A stretch of DNA of 64,000 nt. It comes from Auanema rhodensis (taxonomy: Eukaryota > Nematoda > Chromadorea > Rhabditida > Rhabditidae). The DNA lies in assembly GCA_964057225.1 (NCBI GenBank), contig OZ059894.1, forward strand, positions 23,094,476 through 23,158,475. Reading direction: 5' to 3'. Numbering within the stretch: the stretch's first letter is position 1; each line of letters opens with the position of its first letter. Shown here piece after piece: positions 42,652-56,870 of the stretch. Under the pieces are notes generated by a model. That model searched no databases. It saw nothing but the letters and a program-made list of their open reading frames with translations, and was not told where the DNA came from. Both the position numbers and the translations under genes were made by a program.

Positions 42652-43670
42652 TAGTCTAAAAACAAATTTTTATTGATATTGGTGCATGGTAACCATGTCT
42701 TTGGAATTTACGTGAACTTTAATTTATGCTAATTAAATGTACACGTGATGTGCACTTGGTATGTAACTCGCTTCACGTAAAAGATAAAGAGATGCGGTTT
42801 CCAAAATTAGATTCCCCATGTCCATATTAGTCTAAAAACAAGTTTTTATTGATATTGGTGCATGGCAACCATGACTTTGAAATTTACGTGAACTTTAATT
42901 TATGCTAATTAAATGTACACGTGATGTGCACTTGGTATGTAACTCGCTTCACGTGAAAGATAAAGAGATGCGGTTTTCAAAATTAGATTCCCCATGTCCA
43001 TATTAGTCTAAAAACAAATTTTTATTGATATTGGTGCATGGTAACCATGTCTTTGGAATTTACGTGAACTTTAATTTAAGCTAATTAAATGTACACGTGA
43101 TGTGCACTTGGTATGTAACTCGCTTCACGTGAAAGATAAAGAGATGCGGTTTTCAAAATTAGATTCCCCATGTCCATATTAGTCTAAAAACAAATTTTTA
43201 TTGATATTGGTGCATGGTAACCATGTCTTTGGAATTTACGTGAACTTTAATTTAAGCTAATTAAATGTACACGTGATGTGCACTTGGTATGTAACTCGCT
43301 TCACGTAAAAGATAAAGAGATGCGGTTTCCAAAATTAGATTCCCCATGTCCATATTAGTCTAAAAACAAATTTTTATTGATATTGGTGCATGGTAACCAT
43401 GACTTTGAAATTTACGTGAACTTTAATTTATGCTAATTAAATGTACACGTGATGTGCACTTGGTATGTAACTCGCTTCACGTGAAAGATAAAGAGATGCG
43501 GTTTTCAAAATTAGATTCCCCATGTCCATATTAGTCTAAAAACAAATTTTTATTGATATTGGTTCATGGTAACCATGACTTTGAAATTTACGTGAACTTT
43601 AATTTATGCTAATTAAATGTACACGTGATGTGCACTTGGTATGTAACTCGCTTCAGGTGAAAGATAAAGA
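42652..43670 (+). repeat. Short series before the long blocks, with adjacent related monomers
   Basis: TTTAAGCTAATT replaces TTTATGCTAATT in the two adjacent monomers at 43,004 and 43,180, exactly 176 bp apart (AAG ending at 43,080 and 43,256), and nowhere else that I noticed. This is the clearest sign of duplication of a single monomer. The monomer at 42,828 carries private AAGTTTTT and GCAACC changes. Confidence 0.82.
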
Positions 43671-45995
43671 GATCCGGTTTTCAAAATTAGATTCCCCATG
43701 TCCATATTAGTCTAAAAACAAATTTTTATTGATATTGGTGCATGGTAACCATGTCTTTGGAATTTACGTGAACTTTAATTTATGCTAATTAAATGTACAC
43801 GTGATGTGCACTTGGTATGTAACTCGCTTCACGTAAAAGATAAAGAGATGCGGTTTCCAAAATTAGATTCCCCATGTCCATATTAGTCTAAAAACAAATT
43901 TTTATTGATATTGGTGCATGGTAACCATGACTTTGAAATTTACGTGAACTTTAATTTATGCTAATTAAATGTACACGTGATGTGCACTTGGTATGTAACT
44001 CGCTTCACGTGAAAGATAAAGAGATGCGGTTTTCAAAATTAGATTCCCCATGTCCATATTAGTCTAAAAACAAATTTTTATTGATATTGGTGCATGGTAA
44101 CCATGTCTTTGAAATTTACGTGAACTTTAATTTATGCTAATTAAATGTACACGTGATGTGCACTTGGTATGTAATTCGCTTCACGTGAAAGATAAAGAGA
44201 TGCAGTTTTCAAAATTAGATTCCCCATGTCCATATTAGTCTAAAAACAAATTTTTATTGATATTGGTTCATGGTAACCATGACTTTGAAATTTACGTGAA
44301 CTTTAATTTATGCTAATTAAATGTACACGTGATGTGCACTTGGTATGTAACTCGCTTCAGGTGAAAGATAAAGAGATGCGGTTTTCAAAATTAGATTCCC
44401 CATGTCCATATTAGTCTAAAAACAAATTTTTATTGATATTGGTGCATGGTAACCATGTCTTTGGAATTTACGTGAACTTTAATTTATGCTAATTAAATGT
44501 ACACGTGATGAGCACTTGGTATGTAACTCGCTTCACGTGAAAGATAAAGAGATGCGGTTTTCAAAATTAGATTCCCCATGTCCATATTAGTCTAAAAACA
44601 AATTTTTATTGATATTGGTGCATGGTAACCATGACTTTGAAATTTACGTGAACTTTAATTTATGCTAATTAAATGTACACGTGATGTGCACTTGGTATGT
44701 AACTCGCTTCACGTGAAAGATAAAGAGATGCGGTTCTCAAAATTAGATTCCCCATGTCCATATTAGTCGAAAAACAAATTTTTATTGATATTGGTGCATG
44801 GTAACCATGACTTTGAAATTTACGTGAACTTTAATTTATGCTAATTAAATGTACACGTGATGTGCACTTGGTATGTAACTCGCTTCACGTGAAAGATAAA
44901 GAGATGCGGTTTTCAAAATTAGATTCCCCATGTCCATATTAGTCTAAAAACAAATTTTTATTGATATTGGTGCATGGTAACCATGACTTTGAAATTTACG
45001 TGAACTTTAATTTATGCTAATTAAATGTACACGTGATGTGCACTTGGTATGTAACTCGCTTCACGTGAAAGATAAAGAGATGCGGTTTTCAAAATTAGAT
45101 TCCCCATGTCCATATTAGTCTAAAAACAAATTTTTATTGATATTGGTGCATGGTAACCATGACTTTGAAATTTACGTGAACTTTAATTTATGCTAATTAA
45201 ATGTACACGTGATGTGCACTTGGTATGTAACTCGCTTCACGTGAAAGATAAAGAGATGCGGTTTTCAATATTAGATTCCCCATGTCCATATTAGTCTAAA
45301 AACAAATTTTTATTGATATTGGTTCATGGGAACCATGACTTTGAAATTTACGTGAACTTTAATTTATGCTAATTAAATGTACACGTGATGTGCACTTGGT
45401 ATGTAACTCGCTTCACGTGAAAGATAAAATGATGCGGTTTTCAAAATTAGATTCCCCATGTCCATATTAGTCTAAAAACAAATTTTTATTGATATTGGTT
45501 CATGGGAACCATGACTTTGAAATTTACGTGAACTTTAATTTATGCTAATTAAATGTACACGTGATGTGCACTTGGTATGTAACTCGCTTCACGTGAAAGA
45601 TAAAGAGATGCGGTTTTCAAAATTAGATTCCCCATGTCCATATTAGTCTAAAAACAAATTTTTATTGATATTCGTGCATGGTAACCATGACTTTGAAATT
45701 TACGTGAACTTTAATTTATGCTAATTAAATGTACACGTGATGTGCACTTGGTATGTAACTCGCTTCACGTGAAAGATAAAGAGATGCGGTTTCCAAAATT
45801 AGATTCCCCATGTCCATATTAGTCTAAAAACAAATTTTTATTGATATTGGTGCATGGTAACCATGACTTTGAAATTTACGTGAACTTTAATTTATGCTAA
45901 TTAAATGTACACGTGATGTGCACTTGGTATGTAACTCGCTTCACGTGAAAGATAAAGAGATGCGGTTTTCAAAATTAGATTCCCCATGTCCATAT

Positions 45996-46699
45996 TAGTC
46001 TAAAAACAAATTTTTATTGATATTGGTTCATGGTAACCATGACTTTGAAATTTACGTGAACTTTAATTCATGCTAATTAAATGTACACGTGATGTGCACA
46101 TGGTAGGTAACTCGCTTCACGTGAAAGATAAAGAGATGCGGTTTTCAAAATTAGATTCCCCATGTCCATATTAGTCTAAAAACAAATTTTTATTGATATT
46201 GATTCATGGTAACCATGACTTTGAAATTTACGTGAACTTTAATTTATGCTAATTAAATGTACACGTGATATGCACTTGGTATGTAACTCGCTTCACGTGA
46301 AAGATAAAGAGATGCGGTTTTCAAAATTAGATTCCCCATGTCCATATTAGTCTAAAAACAAATTTTTATTGATATTGGTTCATGGTAACCATGACTTTGA
46401 AATTTACGTGAACTTTAATTCATGCTAATTAAATGTACACGTGATGTGCACATGGTAGGTAACTCGCTTCACGTGAAAGATAAAGAGATGCGGTTTTCAA
46501 AATTAGATTCCCCATGTCCATATTAGTCTAAAAACAAATTTTTATTGATATTGATTCATGGTAACCATGACTTTGAAATTTACGTGAACTTTAATTTATG
46601 CTAATTAAATGTACACGTGATATGCACTTGGTATGTAACTCGCTTCACGTGAAAGATAAAGAGATGCGGTTTTCAAAATTAGATTCCCCATGTCCATAT
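45996..46699 (+). repeat. Tandem 352-bp dimer, two copies
   Basis: Monomer pair 45,996-46,347 (AATTCATGC with CACATGGTAGG, then TTGATTCATGG with GATATGCAC) repeats as 46,348-46,699. Block B carries the same doubled dimer at 51,276-51,979. Block D has it once (near 59.2-59.5 kb) and block C lacks it. Confidence 0.92.
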
Positions 46700-47051
46700 T
46701 AGTCTAAAAACAAATTTTTATTGATATTGGTTCATGGTAACCATGACTTTGAAATTTACGTGAACTTTAATTCATGCTAATTAAATGTACACGTGATGTG
46801 CACATGGTATGTAACTCGCTTCACGTGAAAGATAAAGAGATGCGGTTTTCAAAATTAGATTCCCCATGTCCATATTAGTCTGAAAACAAATTTTTATTGA
46901 TATTGGTGCATGGTAACCATGTCTTTGAAATTTACGTGAACTTTAATTTATGCTAATTAAATGTACACGTGATGTGCACTTGGTATGTAATTCGCTTCAC
47001 GTGAAAGATAAAGAGATGCAGTTTTCAAAATTAGATTCCCCATGTCCATAT

Positions 47052-49163
47052 TAGTCTAAAAACAAATTTTTATTGATATTGGTTCATGGTAACCATGACT
47101 TTGAAATTTACGTGAACTTTAATTTATGCTAATTAAATGTACACGTGATGTGCACTTGGTATGTAACTCGCTTCAGGTGAAAGATAAAGAGATGCGGTTT
47201 TCAAAATTAGATTCCCCATGTCCATATTAGTCTAAAAACAAATTTTTATTGATATTGGTGCATGGTAACCATGTCTTTGAAATTTACGTGAACTTTAATT
47301 TATGCTAATTAAATGTACACGTGATGTGCACTTGGTATGTAATTCGCTTCACGTGAAAGATAAAGAGATGCAGTTTTCAAAATTAGATTCCCCATGTCCA
47401 TATTAGTCTAAAAACAAATTTTTATTGATATTGGTTCATGGTAACCATGACTTTGAAATTTACGTGAACTTTAATTTATGCTAATTAAATGTACACGTGA
47501 TGTGCACTTGGTATGTAACTCGCTTCAGGTGAAAGATAAAGAGATGCGGTTTTCAAAATTAGATTCCCCATGTCCATATTAGTCTAAAAACAAATTTTTA
47601 TTGATATTGGTGCATGGTAACCATGTCTTTAAAATTTACGTGAACTTTAATTTATGCTAATTAAATGTACACGTGATGTGCACTTGGTATGTAATTCGCT
47701 TCACGTGAAAGATAAAGAGATGCAGTTTTCAAAATTAGATTCACCATGTCCATATTAGTCTAAAAACAAATTTTTATTGATATTGGTTCATGGTAACCAT
47801 GACTTTGAAATTTACGTGAACTTTAATTTATGCTAATTAAATGTACACGTGATGTGCACTTGGTATGTAACTCGCTTCAGGTGAAAGATAAAGAGATGCG
47901 GTTTTCAAAATTAGATTCCCCATGTCCATATTAGTCTAAAAACAAATTTTTATTGATATTGGTGCATGGTAACCATGTCTTTGGAATTTACGTGAACTTT
48001 AATTTATGCTAATTAAATGTACACGTGATGTGCACTTGGTATGTAACTCGCTTCACGTAAAAGATAAAGAGATGCGGTTTTCAAAATTAGATTCCCCATG
48101 TCCATATTAGTCTAAAAACAAATTTTTATTGATATTGGTTCATGGTAACCATGACTTTGAAATTTACGTGAACTTTAATTTATGCTAATTAAATGTACAC
48201 GTGATGTGCACTTGGTATGTAACTCGCTTCAGGTGAAAGATAAAGAGATGCGGTTTTCAAAATTAGATTCCCCATGTCCATATTAGTCTAAAAACAAATT
48301 TTTATTGATATTGGTGCATGGTAACCATGTCTTTGAAATTTACGTGAACTTTAATTTATGCTAATTAAATGTACACGTGATGTGCACTTGGTATGTAATT
48401 CGCTTCACGTGAAAGATAAAGAGATGCAGTTTTCAAAATTAGATTCCCCATGTCCATATTAGTCTAAAAACAAATTTTTATTGATATTGGTTCATGGTAA
48501 CCATGACTTTGAAATTTACGTGAACTTTAATTTATGCTAATTAAATGTACACGTGATGTGCACTTGGTATGTAACTCGCTTCAGGTGAAAGATAAAGAGA
48601 TGCGGTTTTCAAAATTAGATTCCCCATGTCCATATTAGTCTAAAAACAAATTTTTATTGATATTGGTGCATGGTAACCATGTCTTTAAAATTTACGTGAA
48701 CTTTAATTTATGCTAATTAAATGTACACGTGATGTGCACTTGGTATGTAATTCGCTTCACGTGAAAGATAAAGAGATGCAGTTTTCAAAATTAGATTCAC
48801 CATGTCCATATTAGTCTAAAAACAAATTTTTATTGATATTGGTTCATGGTAACCATGACTTTGAAATTTACGTGAACTTTAATTTATGCTAATTAAATGT
48901 ACACGTGATGTGCACTTGGTATGTAACTCGCTTCAGGTGAAAGATAAAGAGATGCGGTTTTCAAAATTAGATTCCCCATGTCCATATTAGTCTAAAAACA
49001 AATTTTTATTGATATTGGTGCATGGTAACCATGTCTTTGGAATTTACGTGAACTTTAATTTATGCTAATTAAATGTACACGTGATGTGCACTTGGTATGT
49101 AACTCGCTTCACGTAAAAGATAAAGAGATGCGGTTTTCAAAATTAGATTCCCCATGTCCATAT
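47052..49163 (+). repeat. Tandem 6-monomer block, two 1,056-bp copies
   Basis: Bases 47,052-48,107 and 48,108-49,163 match in order, including GTCTTTAAAATT (47,631 and 48,687), TTCACCATG (about 47,741 and 48,797), two GATGCAGTT monomers per copy and a closing TCTTTGG/CACGTAAAAG monomer. The neighbouring monomers on each side break the match. Confidence 0.92.
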
Positions 49164-49302
49164 TAGTCTAAAAACAAATTTTTATTGATATTGGTGCATG
49201 GTAACCATGACTTTGAAATTTACGTGAACTTTAATTTATGCTAATTAAATGTACACGTGATGTGCACTTGGTATGTAACTCGCTTCACGTGAAAGATAAA
49301 GA

Positions 49303-52300
49303 GATCCGGTTTTCAAAATTAGATTCCCCATGTCCATATTAGTCTAAAAACAAATTTTTATTGATATTGGTGCATGGTAACCATGTCTTTGGAATTTACG
49401 TGAACTTTAATTTATGCTAATTAAATGTACACGTGATGTGCACTTGGTATGTAACTCGCTTCACGTAAAAGATAAAGAGATGCGGTTTCCAAAATTAGAT
49501 TCCCCATGTCCATATTAGTCTAAAAACAAATTTTTATTGATATTGGTGCATGGTAACCATGACTTTGAAATTTACGTGAACTTTAATTTATGCTAATTAA
49601 ATGTACACGTGATGTGCACTTGGTATGTAACTCGCTTCACGTGAAAGATAAAGAGATGCGGTTTTCAAAATTAGATTCCCCATGTCCATATTAGTCTAAA
49701 AACAAATTTTTATTGATATTGGTGCATGGTAACCATGTCTTTGAAATTTACGTGAACTTTAATTTATGCTAATTAAATGTACACGTGATGTGCACTTGGT
49801 ATGTAATTCGCTTCACGTGAAAGATAAAGAGATGCAGTTTTCAAAATTAGATTCCCCATGTCCATATTAGTCTAAAAACAAATTTTTATTGATATTGGTT
49901 CATGGTAACCATGACTTTGAAATTTACGTGAACTTTAATTTATGCTAATTAAATGTACACGTGATGTGCACTTGGTATGTAACTCGCTTCAGGTGAAAGA
50001 TAAAGAGATGCGGTTTTCAAAATTAGATTCCCCATGTCCATATTAGTCTAAAAACAAATTTTTATTGATATTGGTGCATGGTAACCATGTCTTTGGAATT
50101 TACGTGAACTTTAATTTATGCTAATTAAATGTACACGTGATGAGCACTTGGTATGTAACTCGCTTCACGTGAAAGATAAAGAGATGCGGTTTTCAAAATT
50201 AGATTCCCCATGTCCATATTAGTCTAAAAACAAATTTTTATTGATATTGGTGCATGGTAACCATGACTTTGAAATTTACGTGAACTTTAATTTATGCTAA
50301 TTAAATGTACACGTGATGTGCACTTGGTATGTAACTCGCTTCACGTGAAAGATAAAGAGATGCGGTTCTCAAAATTAGATTCCCCATGTCCATATTAGTC
50401 GAAAAACAAATTTTTATTGATATTGGTGCATGGTAACCATGACTTTGAAATTTACGTGAACTTTAATTTATGCTAATTAAATGTACACGTGATGTGCACT
50501 TGGTATGTAACTCGCTTCACGTGAAAGATAAAGAGATGCGGTTTTCAATATTAGATTCCCCATGTTCATATTAGTCTAAAAACAAATTTTTATTGATATT
50601 GGTTCATGGGAACCATGACTTTGAAATTTACGTGAACTTTAATTTATGCTAATTAAATGTACACGTGATGTGCACTTGGTATGTAACTCGCTTCACGTGA
50701 AAGATAAAATGATGCGGTTTTCAAAATTAGATTCCCCATGTCCATATTAGTCTAAAAACAAATTTTTATTGATATTGGTTCATGGGAACCATGACTTTGA
50801 AATTTACGTGAACTTTAATTTATGCTAATTAAATGTACACGTGATGTGCACTTGGTATGTAACTCGCTTCACGTGAAAGATAAAGAGATGCGGTTTTCAA
50901 AATTAGATTCCCCATGTCCATATTAGTCTAAAAACAAATTTTTATTGATATTCGTGCATGGTAACCATGACTTTGAAATTTACGTGAACTTTAATTTATG
51001 CTAATTAAATGTACACGTGATGTGCACTTGGTATGTAACTCGCTTCACGTGAAAGATAAAGAGATGCGGTTTCCAAAATTAGATTCCCCATGTCCATATT
51101 AGTCTAAAAACAAATTTTTATTGATATTGGTGCATGGTAACCATGACTTTGAAATTTACGTGAACTTTAATTTATGCTAATTAAATGTACACGTGATGTG
51201 CACTTGGTATGTAACTCGCTTCACGTGAAAGATAAAGAGATGCGGTTTTCAAAATTAGATTCCCCATGTCCATATTAGTCTAAAAACAAATTTTTATTGA
51301 TATTGGTTCATGGTAACCATGACTTTGAAATTTACGTGAACTTTAATTCATGCTAATTAAATGTACACGTGATGTGCACATGGTAGGTAACTCGCTTCAC
51401 GTGAAAGATAAAGAGATGCGGTTTTCAAAATTAGATTCCCCATGTCCATATTAGTCTAAAAACAAATTTTTATTGATATTGATTCATGGTAACCATGACT
51501 TTGAAATTTACGTGAACTTTAATTTATGCTAATTAAATGTACACGTGATATGCACTTGGTATGTAACTCGCTTCACGTGAAAGATAAAGAGATGCGGTTT
51601 TCAAAATTAGATTCCCCATGTCCATATTAGTCTAAAAACAAATTTTTATTGATATTGGTTCATGGTAACCATGACTTTGAAATTTACGTGAACTTTAATT
51701 CATGCTAATTAAATGTACACGTGATGTGCACATGGTAGGTAACTCGCTTCACGTGAAAGATAAAGAGATGCGGTTTTCAAAATTAGATTCCCCATGTCCA
51801 TATTAGTCTAAAAACAAATTTTTATTGATATTGATTCATGGTAACCATGACTTTGAAATTTACGTGAACTTTAATTTATGCTAATTAAATGTACACGTGA
51901 TATGCACTTGGTATGTAACTCGCTTCACGTGAAAGATAAAGAGATGCGGTTTTCAAAATTAGATTCCCCATGTCCATATTAGTCTAAAAACAAATTTTTA
52001 TTGATATTGGTTCATGGTAACCATGACTTTGAAATTTACGTGAACTTTAATTCATGCTAATTAAATGTACACGTGATGTGCACATGGTATGTAACTCGCT
52101 TCACGTGAAAGATAAAGAGATGCGGTTTTCAAAATTAGATTCCCCATGTCCATATTAGTCTGAAAACAAATTTTTATTGATATTGGTGCATGGTAACCAT
52201 GTCTTTGAAATTTACGTGAACTTTAATTTATGCTAATTAAATGTACACGTGATGTGCACTTGGTATGTAATTCGCTTCACGTGAAAGATAAAGAGATGCA

Positions 52301-53526
52301 GTTTTCAAAATTAGATTCCCCATGTCCATATTAGTCTAAAAACAAATTTTTATTGATATTGGTTCATGGTAACCATGACTTTGAAATTTACGTGAACTTT
52401 AATTTATGCTAATTAAATGTACACGTGATGTGCACTTGGTATGTAACTCGCTTCAGGTGAAAGATAAAGAGATGCGGTTTTCAAAATTAGATTCCCCATG
52501 TCCATATTAGTCTAAAAACAAATTTTTATTGATATTGGTGCATGGTAACCATGTCTTTGAAATTTACGTGAACTTTAATTTATGCTAATTAAATGTACAC
52601 GTGATGTGCACTTGGTATGTAATTCGCTTCACGTGAAAGATAAAGAGATGCAGTTTTCAAAATTAGATTCCCCATGTCCATATTAGTCTAAAAACAATTT
52701 TTTATTGATATTGGTTCATGGTAACCATGACTTTGAAATTTACGTGAACTTTAATTTATGCTAATTAAATGTACACGTGATGTGCACTTGGTATGTAACT
52801 CGCTTCAGGTGAAAGATAAAGAGATGCGGTTTTCAAAATTAGATTCCCCATGTCCATATTAGTCTAAAAACAAATTTTTATTGATATTGGTGCATGGTAA
52901 CCATGTCTTTGGAATTTACGTGAACTTTAATTTATGCTAATTAAATGTACACGTGATGTGCACTTGGTATGTAACTCGCTTCACGTAAAAGATAAAGAGA
53001 TGCGGTTTTCAAAATTAGATTCCCCATGTCCATATTAGTCTAAAAACAAATTTTTATTGATATTGGTGCATGGTAACCATGACTTTGAAATTTACGTGAA
53101 CTTTAATTTATGCTAATTAAATGTACACGTGATGTGCACTTGGTATGTAACTCGCTTCAGGTGAAAGATAAAGAGATGCGGTTTTCAAAATTAGATTCCC
53201 CATGTCCATATTAGTCTAAAAACAAATTTTTATTGATATTGGTGCATGGTAACCATGTCTTTGGAATTTACGTGAACTTTAATTTATGCTAATTAAATGT
53301 ACACGTGATGTGCACTTGGTATGTAACTCGCTTCACGTAAAAGATAAAGAGATGCGGTTTTCAAAATTAGATTCCCCATGTCCATATTAGTCTAAAAACA
53401 AATTTTTATTGATATTGGTGCATGGTAACCATGACTTTGAAATTTACGTGAACTTTAATTTATGCTAATTAAATGTACACGTGATGTGCACTTGGTATGT
53501 AACTCGCTTCACGTGAAAGATAAAGA
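49303..53526 (+). repeat. Long block B, 24 monomers (4,224 bp)
   Basis: Same series as block A, starting at GATCCGG (49,303). It is two monomers shorter before TTCGTGCATGG (50,951), because near-consensus monomers present at about 44.9-45.2 kb in A are missing. TCTGAAAAC lies at 52,159. It also lacks the 6-monomer expansion seen in A. A private CATGTTCATATT occurs near 50,565. Between TTCGTGCATGG and TCTGAAAAC the offset to A is exactly 5,280 bp (30 monomers). Confidence 0.9.
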
Positions 53527-56500
53527 GATCCGGTTTTCAAAATTAGATTCCCCATGTCCATATTAGTCTAAAAACAAATTTTTATTGATATTGGTGCATG
53601 GTAACCATGTCTTTGGAATTTACGTGAACTTTAATTTATGCTAATTAAATGTACACGTGATGTGCACTTGGTATGTAACTCGCTTCACGTAAAAGATAAA
53701 GAGATGCGGTTTCCAAAATTAGATTCCCCATGTCCATATTAGTCTAAAAACAAATTTTTATTGATATTGGTGCATGGTAACCATGACTTTGAAATTTACG
53801 TGAACTTTAATTTATGCTAATTAAATGTACACGTGATGTGCACTTGGTATGTAACTCGCTTCACGTGAAAGATAAAGAGATGCGGTTTTCAAAATTAGAT
53901 TCCCCATGTCCATATTAGTCTAAAAACAAATTTTTATCGATATTGGTGCATGGTAACCATGTCTTTGAAATTTACGTGAACTTTAATTTATGCTAATTAA
54001 ATGTACACGTGATGTGCACTTGGTATGTAATTCGCTTCACGTGAAAGATAAAGAGATGTAGTTTTCAAAATTAGATTCCCCATGTCCATATTAGTCTAAA
54101 AACAAATTTTTATTGATATTGGTTCATGGTAACCATGACTTTGAAATTTACGTGAACTTTAATTTATGCTAATTAAATGTACACGTGATGTGCACTTGGT
54201 ATGTAACTCGCTTCAGGTGAAAGATAAAGAGATGCGGTTTTCAAAATTAGATTCCCCATGTCCATATTAGTCTAAAAACAAATTTTTATTGATATTGGTG
54301 CATGGTAACCATGTCTTTGGAATTTACGTGAACTTTAATTTATGCTAATTAAATGTACACGTGATGAGCACTTGGTATGTAACTCGCTTCACGTGAAAGA
54401 TAAAGAGATGCGGTTTTCAAAATTAGATTCCCCATGTCCATATTAGTCTAAAAACAAATTTTTATTGATATTGGTGCATGGTAACCATGACTTTGAAATT
54501 TACGTGAACTTTAATTTATGCTAATTAAATGTACACGTGATGTGCACTTGGTATGTAACTCGCTTCACGTGAAAGATAAAGAGATGCGGTTCTCAAAATT
54601 AGATTCCCCATGTCCATATTAGTCGAAAAACAAATTTTTATTGATATTGGTGCATGGTAACCATGACTTTGAAATTTACGTGAACTTTAATTTATGCTAA
54701 TTAAATGTACACGTGATGTGCACTTGGTATGTAACTCGCTTCACGTGAAAGATAAAGAGATGCGGTTTTCAAAATTAGATTCCCCATGTCCATATTAGTC
54801 TAAAAACAAATTTTTATTGATATTGGTGCATGGTAACCATGACTTTGAAATTTACGTGAACTTTAATTTATGCTAATTAAATGTACACGTGATGTGCACT
54901 TGGTATGTAACTCGCTTCACGTGAAAGATAAAGAGATGCGGTTTTCAAAATTAGATTCCCCATGTCCATATTAGTCTAAAAACAAATTTTTATTGATATT
55001 GGTGCATGGTAACCATGACTTTGAAATTTACGTGAACTTTAATTTATGCTAATTAAATGTACACGTGATGTGCACTTGGTATGTAACTCGCTTCACGTGA
55101 AAGATAAAGAGATGCGGTTTTCAAAATTAGATTCCCCATGTCCATATTAGTCTAAAAACAAATTTTTATTGATATTGGTTCATGGGAACCATGACTTTGA
55201 AATTTACGTGAACTTTAATTTATGCTAATTAAATGTACACGTGATGTGCACTTGGTATGTAACTCGCTTCACGTGAAAGATAAAATGATGCGGTTTTCAA
55301 AATTAGATTCCCCATGTCCATATTAGTCTAAAAACAAATTTTTATTGATATTGGTTCATGGGAACCATGACTTTGAAATTTACGTGAACTTTAATTAATG
55401 CTAATTAAATGTACACGTGATGTGCACTTGGTATGTAACTCGCTTCACGTGAAAGATAAAGAGATGCGGTTTTCAAAATTAGATTCCCCATGTCCATATT
55501 AGTCTAAAAACAAATTTTTATTGATATTCGTGCATGGTAACCATGACTTTGAAATTTACGTGAACTTTAATTTATGCTAATTAAATGTACACGTGATGTG
55601 CACTTGGTATGTAACTCGCTTCACGTGAAAGATAAAGAGATGCGGTTTCCAAAATTAGATTCCCCATGTCCATATTAGTCTAAAAACAAATTTTTATTGA
55701 TATTGGTGCATGGTAACCATGACTTTGAAATTTACGTGAACTTTAATTTATGCTAATTAAATGTACACGTGATGTGCACTTGGTATGTAACTCGCTTCAG
55801 GTGAAAGATAAAGAGATGCGGTTTTCAAAATTAGATTCCCCATGTCCATATTAGTCTAAAAACAAATTTTTATTGATATTGGTGCATGGTAACCATGTCT
55901 TTGAAATTTACGTGAACTTTAATTTATGCTAATTAAATGTACACGTGATGTGCACTTGGTATGTAATTCGCTTCACGTGAAAGATAAAGAGATGCAGTTT
56001 TCAAAATTAGATTCCCCATGTCCATATTAGTCTAAAAACAATTTTTTATTGATATTGGTTCATGGTAACCATGACTTTGAAATTTACGTGAACTTTAATT
56101 TATGCTAATTAAATGTACACGTGATGTGCACTTGGTATGTAACTCGCTTCAGGTGAAAGATAAAGAGATGCGGTTTTCAAAATTAGATTCCCCATGTCCA
56201 TATTAGTCTAAAAACAAATTTTTATTGATATTGGTGCATGGTAACCATGTCTTTGGAATTTACGTGAACTTTAATTTATGCTAATTAAATGTACACGTGA
56301 TGTGCACTTGGTATGTAACTCGCTTCACGTAAAAGATAAAGAGATGCGGTTTTCAAAATTAGATTCCCCATGTCCATATTAGTCTAAAAACAAATTTTTA
56401 TTGATATTGGTGCATGGTAACCATGACTTTGAAATTTACGTGAACTTTAATTTATGCTAATTAAATGTACACGTGATGTGCACTTGGTATGTAACTCGCT

Positions 56501-56870
56501 TCAGGTGAAAGATAAAGAGATGCGGTTTTCAAAATTAGATTCCCCATGTCCATATTAGTCTAAAAACAAATTTTTATTGATATTGGTGCATGGTAACCAT
56601 GTCTTTGGAATTTACGTGAACTTTAATTTATGCTAATTAAATGTACACGTGATGTGCACTTGGTATGTAACTCGCTTCACGTAAAAGATAAAGAGATGCG
56701 GTTTTCAAAATTAGATTCCCCATGTCCATATTAGTCTAAAAACAAATTTTTATTGATATTGGTGCATGGTAACCATGACTTTGAAATTTACGTGAACTTT
56801 AATTTATGCTAATTAAATGTACACGTGATGTGCACTTGGTATGTAACTCGCTTCACGTGAAAGATAAAGA
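53527..56870 (+). repeat. Long block C, 19 monomers (3,344 bp)
   Basis: Starts at GATCCGG (53,527), with TTATCGATATTGG (about 53,937) and GATGTAGTT (about 54,057), changes shared only with block D. TTCGTGCATGG at 55,527 lies 2,000 bp from the block start, as in A and D. The GGTAGGTAAC/GATATGCAC cassette is absent: after 55.8 kb the series goes straight to CTTCAGGTG and GATGCAGTT monomers. Confidence 0.9.

Larger units (their letters stand above)
43671..49302 (+). repeat. Long block A, 32 monomers (5,632 bp)
   Basis: Bounded by GATCCGG marks at 43,671 and 49,303. Order inside: TCACGTAAAAG/GGTTTCCAA, GATGCAGTT with TAATTCGC, GATGAGCAC, GGTTCTCAA with TAGTCGAAAAAC, CATGGGAACC twice (about 45,325 and 45,501), TTCGTGCATGG (45,671), the GGTAGGTAAC/TTGATTCATGG/GATATGCAC dimer twice, TCTGAAAAC (46,879), then repeats of the GATGCAGTT and CTTCAGGTG monomers. 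Blocks B, C and D are variants of the same series. Confidence 0.9.
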